A stretch of DNA of 64,000 bases from Clostridiales bacterium (GTDB lineage Bacteria; Bacillota; Clostridia; Saccharofermentanales; Saccharofermentanaceae). The position numbers were made by a program, and so were the translations under genes. Location of the stretch: positions 1 through 64,000 of the forward strand of contig JAFRST010000054.1 in the NCBI GenBank assembly GCA_017427465.1. The letters run 5' to 3'. The notes beneath the pieces are model-generated. The model was not told the origin of the DNA and ran no database searches. It saw only the letters and a program-made list of their open reading frames with translations. Positions 34,657 through 42,777 of the stretch are shown piece after piece. How positions within the stretch are numbered: position 1 is the stretch's first letter; each line of letters opens with the position of its first letter.

Positions 34657-36042
34657 ATGAGATACGACAACGACAGGCTCGGAGCGGCATTAAAGCTCTA
34701 CTTGGGAACCGATCCGCTTCCGATGCATATGCCGGGAGGCAAGCGCAATCCTGATTTTGTATCGCAGGCCTTCATGCGCGACATCACCGAGATCGGCGGA
34801 TTCGATAATCTCCACTCCCCCGAAGGTCTTATTAAAGACATGGAAGACTGTGCATCTTCCCTCTGGAACGCGCGAAAAGCATTCCTGTCGGTCAACGGTT
34901 CTTCAGCCCTGATCCTTGCGGCCATCTGGAGCGCTTCTATCCTTAATCCCGGCACGAAGATCCTCACCGCAATGAACTGCCACCTGTCAGTCTGGAACGC
35001 ATTAGAACTCACAGGCAGCACCATCGTGCCCCTGATGCCCGCTTTCGATCCCGAACTGCCATTTGCAGGCCATATCTCACCCTCCGATATTGAGAGGAAT
35101 CTTGCAAGAGACCCTTCGATCAAGACGGTAATAATCACATCTCCCACATACGAGGGCGTCCTTTCTGATACAGATGAGATCTTCCGCATCACCAGAAAAT
35201 ACGATGCAGTCCTCATCACCGACAGCGCTCACGGCGCACACCTGGGCCTGGATGACAATTTCTTCGGTCCCGACGCTAAGGGAGACCTGGTAATAAAGAG
35301 CCTTCACAAGACGCTGTCTTCGCCTACCCAGACCGCGGTCATGCTCCTTAACGAGGGATGCCCTATCGAAGAAAAACTCATAAGAAGAGGTCTTGATATT
35401 TTCGAGACTTCAAGCCCGTCCTATATTCTCCTGGGCGGCATCTCAAAGTGCCTCGCGCTCCTTAATTCCAAGGGACCCGGGATCTTAAAACCCTGGGAAG
35501 AAGCCATCGCCTACGCAGAGACAAATCTCAGGGGGCTTCGCAATTTCAGGCTCTGGGAAGCTCCTGTCAGGGAGAGATCTAAGTTCGTCTTGATGGGAAT
35601 GGGCAATCAGCTTTTCGAGTACTTGAGAGGAACTTTTAATATCGAGTGCGAAGCGAGCTTCCCTTCTCACCTGATAGCCATGACAGGCATAGGCGACACA
35701 GTTGATTCGTTAAAGAGATTCTGCGATGCAGTCATCGCTACGGACAATGCAATAGACGGGCAGTACATCCCTGCCAGATTCACCTTCAGGCCTTATCCGA
35801 GATTTGCCATGACCTTAAGGGAAGCCTCCAAATACAGGCTTATTTGCGAAGAGATCGAGCCGGCGGACGCTATCGGCCGCACAGCAGGCGAATTCATCTA
35901 CGGATTCCCGCCCGGGATCCCGCTTCTTATACCCGGTGAAGTCATCACGGAGGATACCGTCAGGCTGTTATCTTCAGGCGATGTCCGTCTCATGCTGGGC
36001 GGCGGCCGCACCTATCAGGGCCTGATACCCGTTCTGCCTTGA
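34657..36042 (+). CDS. Orn/Lys/Arg decarboxylase-family PLP enzyme
   Basis: The protein has 461 residues. It has the fold-type I PLP pattern of the class 1 Orn/Lys/Arg decarboxylase family (YaaO/SpeA-like): MPGGKRNPDF near the start, TSPTYEGVLSD, the cofactor aspartate in ITDSAHGAHLG, and the Schiff-base lysine in KSLHKTLSSPTQ. The C-terminal decarboxylase domain is shorter than in inducible decarboxylases, as in YaaO. It decarboxylates a basic amino acid or a relative; which one cannot be told. AGAGGAGGG lies upstream of the ATG. It is divergent from blaI. The SCIFF promoter overlaps its stop codon. Confidence 0.85.
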   Translation: MRYDNDRLGAALKLYLGTDPLPMHMPGGKRNPDFVSQAFMRDITEIGGFDNLHSPEGLIKDMEDCASSLWNARKAFLSVNGSSALILAAIWSASILNPGTKILTAMNCHLSVWNALELTGSTIVPLMPAFDPELPFAGHISPSDIERNLARDPSIKTVIITSPTYEGVLSDTDEIFRITRKYDAVLITDSAHGAHLGLDDNFFGPDAKGDLVIKSLHKTLSSPTQTAVMLLNEGCPIEEKLIRRGLDIFETSSPSYILLGGISKCLALLNSKGPGILKPWEEAIAYAETNLRGLRNFRLWEAPVRERSKFVLMGMGNQLFEYLRGTFNIECEASFPSHLIAMTGIGDTVDSLKRFCDAVIATDNAIDGQYIPARFTFRPYPRFAMTLREASKYRLICEEIEPADAIGRTAGEFIYGFPPGIPLLIPGEVITEDTVRLLSSGDVRLMLGGGRTYQGLIPVLP

Positions 36043-36067
36043 CGTTATTGGGAGTAGCAAGTATAAT
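36039..36067 (+). promoter_or_regulatory. promoter of the SCIFF peptide gene
   Basis: The -35 is TTGACG (36039-36044), overlapping the decarboxylase stop, and the -10 is a perfect TATAAT (36062-36067) with a 17-bp spacer. The leader to the SCIFF ATG is about 25 nt with AAGGGAGA. Confidence 0.82.
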
Positions 36068-36098
36068 TCTCATATTAAAAACAAGGGAGATTATTGAT

Positions 36099-36245
36099 AT
36101 GACAAGAATCGTAACTGTTGAGACAAGAGATCTCGAGAAGTCAGCTAAGGAAGGCGGATGCGGCGAGTGCCAGACATCTTGCCAGTCTGCATGCAAGACA
36201 TCATGCGGTGTTGCTAACCAGCCTTGCGAGCAGCTTTCTAAATAA
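36099..36245 (+). CDS. scfA: SCIFF ribosomally synthesised peptide (six cysteines in forty-five)
   Basis: The precursor has 48 residues. Six cysteines lie at 21, 24, 28, 32, 36 and 43, in GGCGECQTSCQSACKTSCG and later PC, the diagnostic spacing of the SCIFF family found across Clostridia. The N-terminal half (MTRIVTVETRDLEKSA) is the leader-like conserved part. In studied cases the partner radical SAM enzyme makes a thioether link from a cysteine to a nearby residue, giving a ranthipeptide, with suggested roles in quorum-type control. A longer frame from 36039 has no ribosome site. It is followed by a terminator and then the maturase gene. Confidence 0.96.
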   Translation: MTRIVTVETRDLEKSAKEGGCGECQTSCQSACKTSCGVANQPCEQLSK

Positions 36246-36267
36246 GCTGATCTTATTCTGAAACTCT

Positions 36268-36297
36268 AGGGTCTCATTTATGTGGGACCCTTTTTTA
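36268..36297 (+). terminator. terminator between the SCIFF gene and its maturase
   Basis: AGGGTCTC (36268-36275) pairs with GGGACCCT (36284-36291, one mismatch), followed by a T-run. It sits inside the operon, so much of the transcription should stop after the peptide gene, with partial readthrough to scfB. That would give more peptide than enzyme. Confidence 0.85.
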
Positions 36298-36313
36298 TGA
36301 AAAGAGATATTCC

Positions 36314-37696
36314 ATGATCCATTGTTACCAATTTGACGGCCTTAACATAGTGCTCGACTGCTACTCGGGCTCCATTCACATGGTTGACGAAGTCGCCTAT
36401 GACATGATCAGGTGGTACGAGACTGAGCCTGCTGAAGAAGTTATTGAGAAAGCTATCGCTAAACACGGTATCTCCAGAGAGGACGCCCTAGAATGCATAG
36501 CTGACATAGATGACCTTAAGACTGCCGGCAAGCTCTATGCTCCCGACAAGTACGAGCATCTGGCCAAGGATTTCAGGAAAAAGAATATCAAGATCAAGGC
36601 TTTGTGCCTCCACGTGGCACACACCTGCAACCTCAACTGCTCCTACTGCTTTGCAAGCCAGGGCAAGTATCATGGCGAGCGCGCTGTCATGAGCTACGAA
36701 GTCGGCAAGCGCGCTATCGATTTCCTCATTGAGAATTCAGGCTTCCACAAGAACCTCGACATCGACTTCTTCGGCGGTGAGCCTCTCATGAACTGGGATG
36801 TCTGCAAAAAGCTCGTTGCTTACGGCCGTGAGCAGGAGAAGATCCATAACAAGAACATCCGCTTCACGCTCACCACCAACGGCGTCCTCTTAGACGACGA
36901 GGTCACAGAGTTCGCTAACCGCGAGATGCACAATGTTGTCCTTTCCCTGGACGGCCGTAAAGAAGTTCACGACCGCTTCCGCGTTGACTACGCAGGCCAT
37001 GGCTCCTATGACAAGATCGTTCCTAACTTCCAGAAGTTCGTTGCGAAAAGGGGCAACCTCAGCTACTACATGCGCGGTACCTTCACGCACTTTAACACGG
37101 ATTTCCTTAACGATATCAAGCAGATGCTGGAACTTGGCTTTAATGAGCTCTCGATGGAGCCTGTCGTAACAGACCCTTCCAGCCCCTCTGCGATCACAAA
37201 AGAAGACCTGCCCGTTATCTTCGATCAGTACGAAGAGCTCGCAAGGCTTATGGTCAAGCGCTATAACGAAGGCAGGCCCTTCACCTTCTATCACTATATG
37301 TTAGACCTCACGTGCGGCCCGTGCATCTACAAGAGGATCGCCGGCTGCGGCTCGGGCACAGAGTACCTGGCCGTCACTCCCTGGGGCGACCTCTACCCCT
37401 GCCATCAATTCGTCGGCGACGAGGCATACAAGATGGGTTCAATCTACGACGGCGTCCAAAACCTGGAACTCCAGGGCAAGTTCGCATCCTGCAATGCTTA
37501 CAGCCGTCCCGAATGCAAAGACTGCTGGGCAAAGCTTTACTGCTCCGGCGGATGCGCTGCCAATTCCTATCACGCATCAGGCGACATCAACGGCATATAC
37601 GAGATGGGCTGCGACATCTTCCGCAAGAGGATCGAATGCGCGATCGCGGTCAAGCTCCTGACATCGGGGTTAGAGCAGCCGGGACAAAAAGAATAA
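36314..37696 (+). CDS. scfB: SCIFF radical SAM maturase
   Basis: The protein has 460 residues. After an N-terminal RRE-like domain that binds the peptide leader (about 1-90), the radical SAM motif is CNLNCSYC near residues 107-114. The C-terminal SPASM/twitch part has many cysteines: CGPC, GCGSG, DLYPCHQF, PECKDCW and YCSGGC, for two auxiliary iron-sulfur clusters. It makes thioether bonds in the SCIFF peptide. It starts 68 bp after scfA. Its ribosome site is weak (AAGAGAT), in keeping with low output next to a strongly made peptide. No peptidase or exporter for the peptide lies beside it. Confidence 0.95.
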   Translation: MIHCYQFDGLNIVLDCYSGSIHMVDEVAYDMIRWYETEPAEEVIEKAIAKHGISREDALECIADIDDLKTAGKLYAPDKYEHLAKDFRKKNIKIKALCLHVAHTCNLNCSYCFASQGKYHGERAVMSYEVGKRAIDFLIENSGFHKNLDIDFFGGEPLMNWDVCKKLVAYGREQEKIHNKNIRFTLTTNGVLLDDEVTEFANREMHNVVLSLDGRKEVHDRFRVDYAGHGSYDKIVPNFQKFVAKRGNLSYYMRGTFTHFNTDFLNDIKQMLELGFNELSMEPVVTDPSSPSAITKEDLPVIFDQYEELARLMVKRYNEGRPFTFYHYMLDLTCGPCIYKRIAGCGSGTEYLAVTPWGDLYPCHQFVGDEAYKMGSIYDGVQNLELQGKFASCNAYSRPECKDCWAKLYCSGGCAANSYHASGDINGIYEMGCDIFRKRIECAIAVKLLTSGLEQPGQKE

Positions 37697-37703
37697 AGTA
37701 TGA

Positions 37704-37738
37704 AAAAGAGCTGTCTCAACGGGAGGCAGCTCTTTTTA
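37704..37738. terminator. bidirectional terminator between scfB and the 37745 lipoprotein gene
   Basis: AAAGAGCTG (37705-37713) pairs with CAGCTCTTT (37727-37735), continued by GTCTC and GGGAG partial pairing. There is a T-run on the plus side and an A-run on the left, so it serves both convergent genes. Confidence 0.88.
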
Positions 37739-37744
37739 GATTTT

Positions 37745-38644
37745 TTACTTCGGCTGGTTTATTCCAAAGAATACATGCTCATTTATTATCTCGTCGTCAC
37801 CGAAGATCCCGGGCTCCTGGAAGTAAGGATTATCTTCTTCCAAAACCTGTTCGATCGGTCTGTCGGTATCATCTGCGACATAGACATACATGAGGATCCC
37901 GTCATAGCCCTTAGGAACTACAAAGTAAGCTGTTGTGCTTACCTTGACGGTGCATCTCTCGATATGGTAGTTATCAGGATCGACCGGATCAGCCTCGTAG
38001 CTGCTGTCCATGATATCAGTCGAACGGTATTCGTAATAGCTGACGTGATATGATTTGCCGTCATAAATAACGTTGCCTGATACGCAGAAACTGTCGATCT
38101 GTGTGGAAAGGTTGACGCAAGGGAACGTCGCTCCCGTATAGAAATCAACGTATCCGACATTATGATAAGAGAAGAATGACTTATATGAGCTTACCGGCTC
38201 CCTCGAAATGATCGGGAACATCTGCGAATAAGTTACTTCGTACACAGAGTATCCGGGGTCCTGCGAATCGAACAAAGTGATGACCGGCCTGCTCACTGTC
38301 GCAATGGTATTGAGATTCTCGTTTACCAGCTCGTCACGTGAATTAAAAGAATACTGACGGAAATAATTCTTGACCGTTCCGGTCGCCATGCGGAGTTCCT
38401 TATCAGCAGCCCAGGCCTGGTCAAAATCTGCGACATAATAATCGCCGAATGATTCAGTGACATCAACAGGCGGAAGCTCGCTGGTATCCAGTACTGCGTG
38501 TGACTCCTCTGTAGTAGATCCCGTCGGATCATCTCCGGACACATTAGAGTTATCACCGGTCGGGTCAATGTTATGCTCGAAGCATGACGTAAGTGACAGC
38601 GATAAAACAGTAATGCTCAGGATTGTTGCCAATGCTTTTTTCAT
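37745..38644 (-). CDS. lipoprotein of unknown function
   Basis: The protein has 299 residues with a classical signal ending LTSC at about Cys21. A short Asp/Ser/Thr linker follows to about 60, then a folded extracytoplasmic part with many aromatic residues (for example VIYDGKSYHVSYYEYRS) and no motif I recognise. It has no sequence link that I can see to the BlaI-regulon lipoproteins. It is a single-gene unit upstream of nothing obvious and convergent to scfB. Confidence 0.7.
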   Translation of the reverse strand: MKKALATILSITVLSLSLTSCFEHNIDPTGDNSNVSGDDPTGSTTEESHAVLDTSELPPVDVTESFGDYYVADFDQAWAADKELRMATGTVKNYFRQYSFNSRDELVNENLNTIATVSRPVITLFDSQDPGYSVYEVTYSQMFPIISREPVSSYKSFFSYHNVGYVDFYTGATFPCVNLSTQIDSFCVSGNVIYDGKSYHVSYYEYRSTDIMDSSYEADPVDPDNYHIERCTVKVSTTAYFVVPKGYDGILMYVYVADDTDRPIEQVLEEDNPYFQEPGIFGDDEIINEHVFFGINQPK

Positions 38645-38741
38645 ATAAATACTTATTCCTTGTTCGTACCTCTATCCCCAACTTTACCTATCTAATTATA
38701 CCATCTTAATAATTTGACATTTGAGTGATTTTTAAGGAACG

Positions 38742-38775
38742 AAAAAAGGGGCCGCTTCCAAACCGGAAACGCCCC
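38742..38775 (-). terminator. intrinsic terminator of the ABC exporter operon
   Basis: On the minus strand GGGGCG-TTTCC (complement of 38765-38775) pairs with GGAAGCGGCCCC (complement of 38748-38759, one bulge), followed by TTTTTTC. It is about 135 bp after the exporter stop. Between lies a gene-free stretch containing two copies of a GAGAGTGATGTTT word (38797-38809 and 38843-38855). Confidence 0.8.
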
Positions 38776-38911
38776 CTGAATTTCTATTATCCGTCCGAGA
38801 GTGATGTTTATTCCCAAGCGCTTCGGTTCTTCCTCCCGACGCGAGAGTGATGTTTTTCCGAGGCTCATTTCGGCACGCCGGAGGCGTCGGCCCAGAGCTG
38901 AGGAAAAACCA

Positions 38912-40888
38912 TCATTCGAGTTCGAATGCACCTGTGTAGAGCTGATAATACGTACCCTTCTCGGCGATGAGCTGTTCGTGTGAACCGCGCTCGATGATCT
39001 TGCCGTGATCCAAAACCATGATGACATCGGAGTTCATGACGGTAGACAATCTGTGAGCGATAACGAATACCGTTCTGCCCTCCATAAGCTTGTCCATGCC
39101 GCGCTGAACGATAGCTTCAGTACGCGTGTCAATCGAAGAAGTAGCTTCGTCAAGGATCATGACAGGCGGATTAGCTACCGCTGCTCTTGCGATCGCAATG
39201 AGCTGTCTCTGGCCCTGGGAAAGGTTGGAACCGTTGTTGTTGAGCATCGTGTCATAGCCGTCAGGAAGACGCTCGATAAAGTCGGCAGCACCTGCAAGCT
39301 TTGCAGCCTCTTTGCACTCCTCATCGGATGCATCGAGCTTGCCGTAGCGGATATTCTCCATAACGGTGCCAGTGAAAAGATTCGTATCCTGCAATACCAA
39401 GCCGAGAGACCTTCTCAAGTCCTTCTTCTTTATCTTATTGACGTTGATGCCGTCGTAACGGATCTTACCGTCTGCAATATCGTAGAAGCGGTTGATGAGG
39501 TTTGTGATAGTGGTCTTGCCTGCACCGGTCGCGCCTACGAAAGCTACCTTCTGGCCGGGCTTTGCAAAGACTGATACATCGAAAAGGACCTGCTTTTCGG
39601 GAACATAGGCAAAGTCTACTTCATTGAGCATTACGTCGCCCTTAAGTTCTGTATAAGTGATCGTGCCCTCTGCCTTATGAGGATGCTTCCAAGCCCAGTG
39701 ACCTGTCTGGTGGTCGGCCTCGGTTATTGTGCCGTCGGGTGCGATATTTGCATTTACGAGCGTGACGTAACCGTCATCGGTCTCAGGTTCCTCGTCAAGC
39801 AGGGCAAAGATTCTCTGAGCGCCGGCACCTGCCATGACGATAGCATTCATCTGCATCGTGAGCTGGTTGATGTTGCCCATGAACTGCTTGCTTCCGTTGA
39901 GGAACGGAACGATGATGTCGATTCCCATGGGAAGTCCGGAGAACGAGACATTCGTTACTCCCAATATGGTCATAAGACCGCCGCCTACGGCAAGAAGGAC
40001 ATAAACGATATTGCCTATATTGCCGATGATCGGAGCCAGGATATTCGCATAGGTGTTCGCCTTGCTGCTGTCTTCGGCAAGTCCGTCATTAAGCTTGTTG
40101 AATTCCTCTGTTACTTTTTCTTCGTGGTTAAATACCTTAACGACTTTCTGGCCGTTCATGATCTCCTGGATAAAGCCTTCAGTGGAAGCTACAGCCTTCT
40201 GCTGCCTGATAAAGTATTTCGCAGAACCTGCGCCGACCTTGCCTGTGGCAAACATCATGGCAATGATGCCGGCGATCATGATAAGGGTAAGCCAGATGCT
40301 GTAATTGAGCATGGTAACGAACACGGTGATAACGACAACGCCTGCCCTGATGATATTGGGGATTGCCATCGATACGAGCTGTCTTAATGTGTCGATATCG
40401 TTTGTGTAGTGGCTCATGATATCGCCGTGCTTATGGGTATCGAAATACCTTAAAGGCAGTGTCTGCATTTTGTTGAACAGATCTGTCCTTAACCTGTGCA
40501 GGAACTTCTGCGTCATGTAAGCCATGAGCTGTGAATTCAAAATGCTTACGATAGCAGCGCCTGCATATATGCAGATAAGCGGTATCAGATACGAGATGAT
40601 CTTGATCTTCGCATATTCCCAATCGCCTGATTCCAGGGATTCTTCAAGGACTACCGTAACCTTCTGGAGGAAGACCATAGGAAGAGCTGCAGCAACAGCG
40701 TTATAGACGTTAAACAGGACTACGACCCAGGAAAGGACCGGGAAGATCTTGATGTACATCTTTATGACGCGCTTAAGGCTTCCCATGGATCCGATGACCT
40801 GTGACATCGAAGCGGGACCTCTGCGTCTTCCACCCGGTGCGGGAGCTGCTTCTACCTTCTTTTCGGGAGCATCGTTTTTCTTACTCAT
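38912..40888 (-). CDS. ABC exporter half-transporter with canonical ATPase site
   Basis: The protein has 658 residues from the ATG at 40888 (GGGAGG upstream; the frame to 40927 has no ribosome site). It has an N-terminal cytosolic extension rich in Ala, Pro and Lys/Arg (1-45), six membrane helices (about 55-350), then an ATPase with Walker A GATGAGKTT, signature NLSQGQRQL and Walker B VMILDEATSSID. A loop of about 50 residues between the membrane part and the ATPase (HQTGHWAWKHPH region) is longer than usual. Its start overlaps the end of the partner gene by 8 bp. It is a multidrug- or lipid-type exporter; substrate unknown. Confidence 0.92.
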   Translation of the reverse strand: MSKKNDAPEKKVEAAPAPGGRRRGPASMSQVIGSMGSLKRVIKMYIKIFPVLSWVVVLFNVYNAVAAALPMVFLQKVTVVLEESLESGDWEYAKIKIISYLIPLICIYAGAAIVSILNSQLMAYMTQKFLHRLRTDLFNKMQTLPLRYFDTHKHGDIMSHYTNDIDTLRQLVSMAIPNIIRAGVVVITVFVTMLNYSIWLTLIMIAGIIAMMFATGKVGAGSAKYFIRQQKAVASTEGFIQEIMNGQKVVKVFNHEEKVTEEFNKLNDGLAEDSSKANTYANILAPIIGNIGNIVYVLLAVGGGLMTILGVTNVSFSGLPMGIDIIVPFLNGSKQFMGNINQLTMQMNAIVMAGAGAQRIFALLDEEPETDDGYVTLVNANIAPDGTITEADHQTGHWAWKHPHKAEGTITYTELKGDVMLNEVDFAYVPEKQVLFDVSVFAKPGQKVAFVGATGAGKTTITNLINRFYDIADGKIRYDGINVNKIKKKDLRRSLGLVLQDTNLFTGTVMENIRYGKLDASDEECKEAAKLAGAADFIERLPDGYDTMLNNNGSNLSQGQRQLIAIARAAVANPPVMILDEATSSIDTRTEAIVQRGMDKLMEGRTVFVIAHRLSTVMNSDVIMVLDHGKIIERGSHEQLIAEKGTYYQLYTGAFELE

Positions 40889-42623
40889 CGTCAGATCCTC
40901 CCTTCGTCTGTTCTTCATATATCTCACGGTAGATCGGATTAGACTTGAGGAGCTCTTCGTGAGTTCCCTTGCCTGCGATCATGCCGCCGTCCATGATTAT
41001 GATCATGTCGCATTCCTGAACGGAAGCGACTCGCTGGGCGATTATGATCTTTGTTGTCTCAGGTATATAAGACATGAAGCCCTTTCTTATCAGGGCATCA
41101 GTCCTTGTATCGACAGCAGATGTTGAGTCGTCGAGGATAAGTATCTTAGGACGCTTCAAAAGTGCTCTGGCAATACAGAGTCTCTGCTTCTGTCCGCCCG
41201 ATACATTGGTGCCGCCCTGTTCGATATGCGTCTCAAAACCTTCAGGGAATGAAGACACGAATTCATATGCCTGTGCGATCTTGCATGCCTCAACGAGTTC
41301 TTCGTCTGTGGCATTCTCGTTGCCCCATCTTAAGTTCTCAGCGATGGTCCCGGAGAACAGTTCATTCTTCTGGAGCACAACGGCTACGGCATCTCTCAGA
41401 GTCTTGATGTCATAGTCCTTGACCGGCACTCCGCCTACCCTTATCTCGCCTTCGGTAACATCGTAAAGCCTCGGAATAAGCTGGATCAGGGTGGTCTTTG
41501 AAGAACCTGTTCCGCCCAGAATACCTACGGACATTCCGCTGTCTATATGAAGATCAATATCAAAAAGTGCATCACGTGCAGCCTTCTCCGAATATCTGAA
41601 GGCCACGTCAGTAAAGTCAATGGATCCGTCCTCCACTTCCATGACAGGCTCAGCGGGATTGCTGATCGAAGGTTCTTCATCAAGGACCTCAACGATACGC
41701 TTTGCGGCTTCAACCGACATCGTGAGCATAACGTAGATCATGGAGACCATCATGAGCGACATGAGGACCATGAAGCCGTATGTCATGAGAGCCGAGATCT
41801 GTCCGATGTTGACCTCAACACCATGACTCGTAATAGCCATCTTGGATCCGATGTAAAGGAGGAAAACGACGTTAAAGTGCAGGCAGAGCTCCATGAGAGG
41901 AGAGTTAAGTCCTACGATCTTTTCTGCTTTAGTAAAGTCCTTCCTGATGTCATCGGATGCCTTGCCGAATTTATCCTTCTCGTGATCTTCCCTGGCAAAG
42001 CCTTTGACCACGCGCATTCCGCGGACGTTTTCTTCGATCGACTCATTGAGCTTATCGTACTTTTTGAATACGGCACGGAAAGCCGGCATTGCAAGACGTC
42101 CGATGATGATAAGTCCTACTGCAAGGATCGGGACGATAACAACGAACGTCGTAGCCAGAGATCCTCCGAGAACATAAGCCATAATGATCGCGAAAGCGAA
42201 CATCATAGGTGCCCTTATGGCGATCCTTATCATCATCATGTAAGCATTCTGAACAGTCGTGACATCAGTCGTCATTCTGGTGACGAGAGATGACGTGGAG
42301 AATTTATCGATATTTCCGAAAGAGAATTTCTGAACCTTTGAGAACATGTCGGCTCTCAAGTTCCCGGCAAAACCTGCTGATGCCCTTGCCGAGAATTTGC
42401 CGGCAAATGCTCCGCATACAAGAGATAAGATGGCGGCAACTGCTATTATGCCTCCGAGCTTAAGGACGGTATCAAGCGTGGCGCCCGCCTGGATCTTATT
42501 TACCATATCCGCCGTGAAAAACGGGATTATTACTTCGAGAACCGCTTCTCCGATTATAAAGATAAGCGACAGTATCGAATCTTTCTTGAACTGCCGGATA
42601 GATTTCATCAGTTTTCGTATCAA
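40881..42623 (-). CDS. ABC exporter half-transporter with a degenerate catalytic site
   Basis: The protein has 580 residues with six membrane helices (about 15-300), then an ATPase with Walker A GGTGSSKTT, signature NVSGGQKQRL and Walker B LILDDSTSAVD. The catalytic glutamate after Walker B is replaced by aspartate, as in the non-catalytic half of heterodimeric exporters of the TM287/288 type. Overlap with the 38912 gene, which has the intact DE, supports a heterodimer. The terminal acidic GGSDDE tail is short. Confidence 0.92.
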   Translation of the reverse strand: MIRKLMKSIRQFKKDSILSLIFIIGEAVLEVIIPFFTADMVNKIQAGATLDTVLKLGGIIAVAAILSLVCGAFAGKFSARASAGFAGNLRADMFSKVQKFSFGNIDKFSTSSLVTRMTTDVTTVQNAYMMMIRIAIRAPMMFAFAIIMAYVLGGSLATTFVVIVPILAVGLIIIGRLAMPAFRAVFKKYDKLNESIEENVRGMRVVKGFAREDHEKDKFGKASDDIRKDFTKAEKIVGLNSPLMELCLHFNVVFLLYIGSKMAITSHGVEVNIGQISALMTYGFMVLMSLMMVSMIYVMLTMSVEAAKRIVEVLDEEPSISNPAEPVMEVEDGSIDFTDVAFRYSEKAARDALFDIDLHIDSGMSVGILGGTGSSKTTLIQLIPRLYDVTEGEIRVGGVPVKDYDIKTLRDAVAVVLQKNELFSGTIAENLRWGNENATDEELVEACKIAQAYEFVSSFPEGFETHIEQGGTNVSGGQKQRLCIARALLKRPKILILDDSTSAVDTRTDALIRKGFMSYIPETTKIIIAQRVASVQECDMIIIMDGGMIAGKGTHEELLKSNPIYREIYEEQTKGGSDDE

Positions 42624-42703
42624 AGGATCTTCCTCCTGATCATAGCTGGGACAATATATTATAAAACACGATTAAAAATATTTGTATTTATTATTTTATA
42701 TTT

Positions 42704-42732
42704 TTGACGAACATCAGTTGCGATGTTATTAT
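42704..42732 (+). promoter_or_regulatory. promoter of the acyl-CoA synthetase gene
   Basis: The -35 is TTGACG (42704-42709), then 17 bp, then the -10 TATTAT (42727-42732), 45 bp before the ATG; AGGGAGGAA is the ribosome site. Confidence 0.7.
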
Positions 42733-42777
42733 TGTCTTTGGCTTTATTTTGATAAATAAAGCAAGGGAGGAATATAA

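Noticed and set aside
36039..36098. N-terminal extension of the SCIFF peptide
   Set aside because: The extension covers the promoter -35 and -10 boxes; the ATG at 36099 has AAGGGAGA upstream and gives the usual length.
39677..40387. 236-residue plus-strand frame
   Set aside because: It is antisense to the second ABC exporter gene and without ribosome site or recognisable domain.
41547..42293. 248-residue plus-strand frame, His/Asp/Arg-rich
   Set aside because: It is the mirror of the ABC exporter gene; composition is an artefact of the opposite strand.
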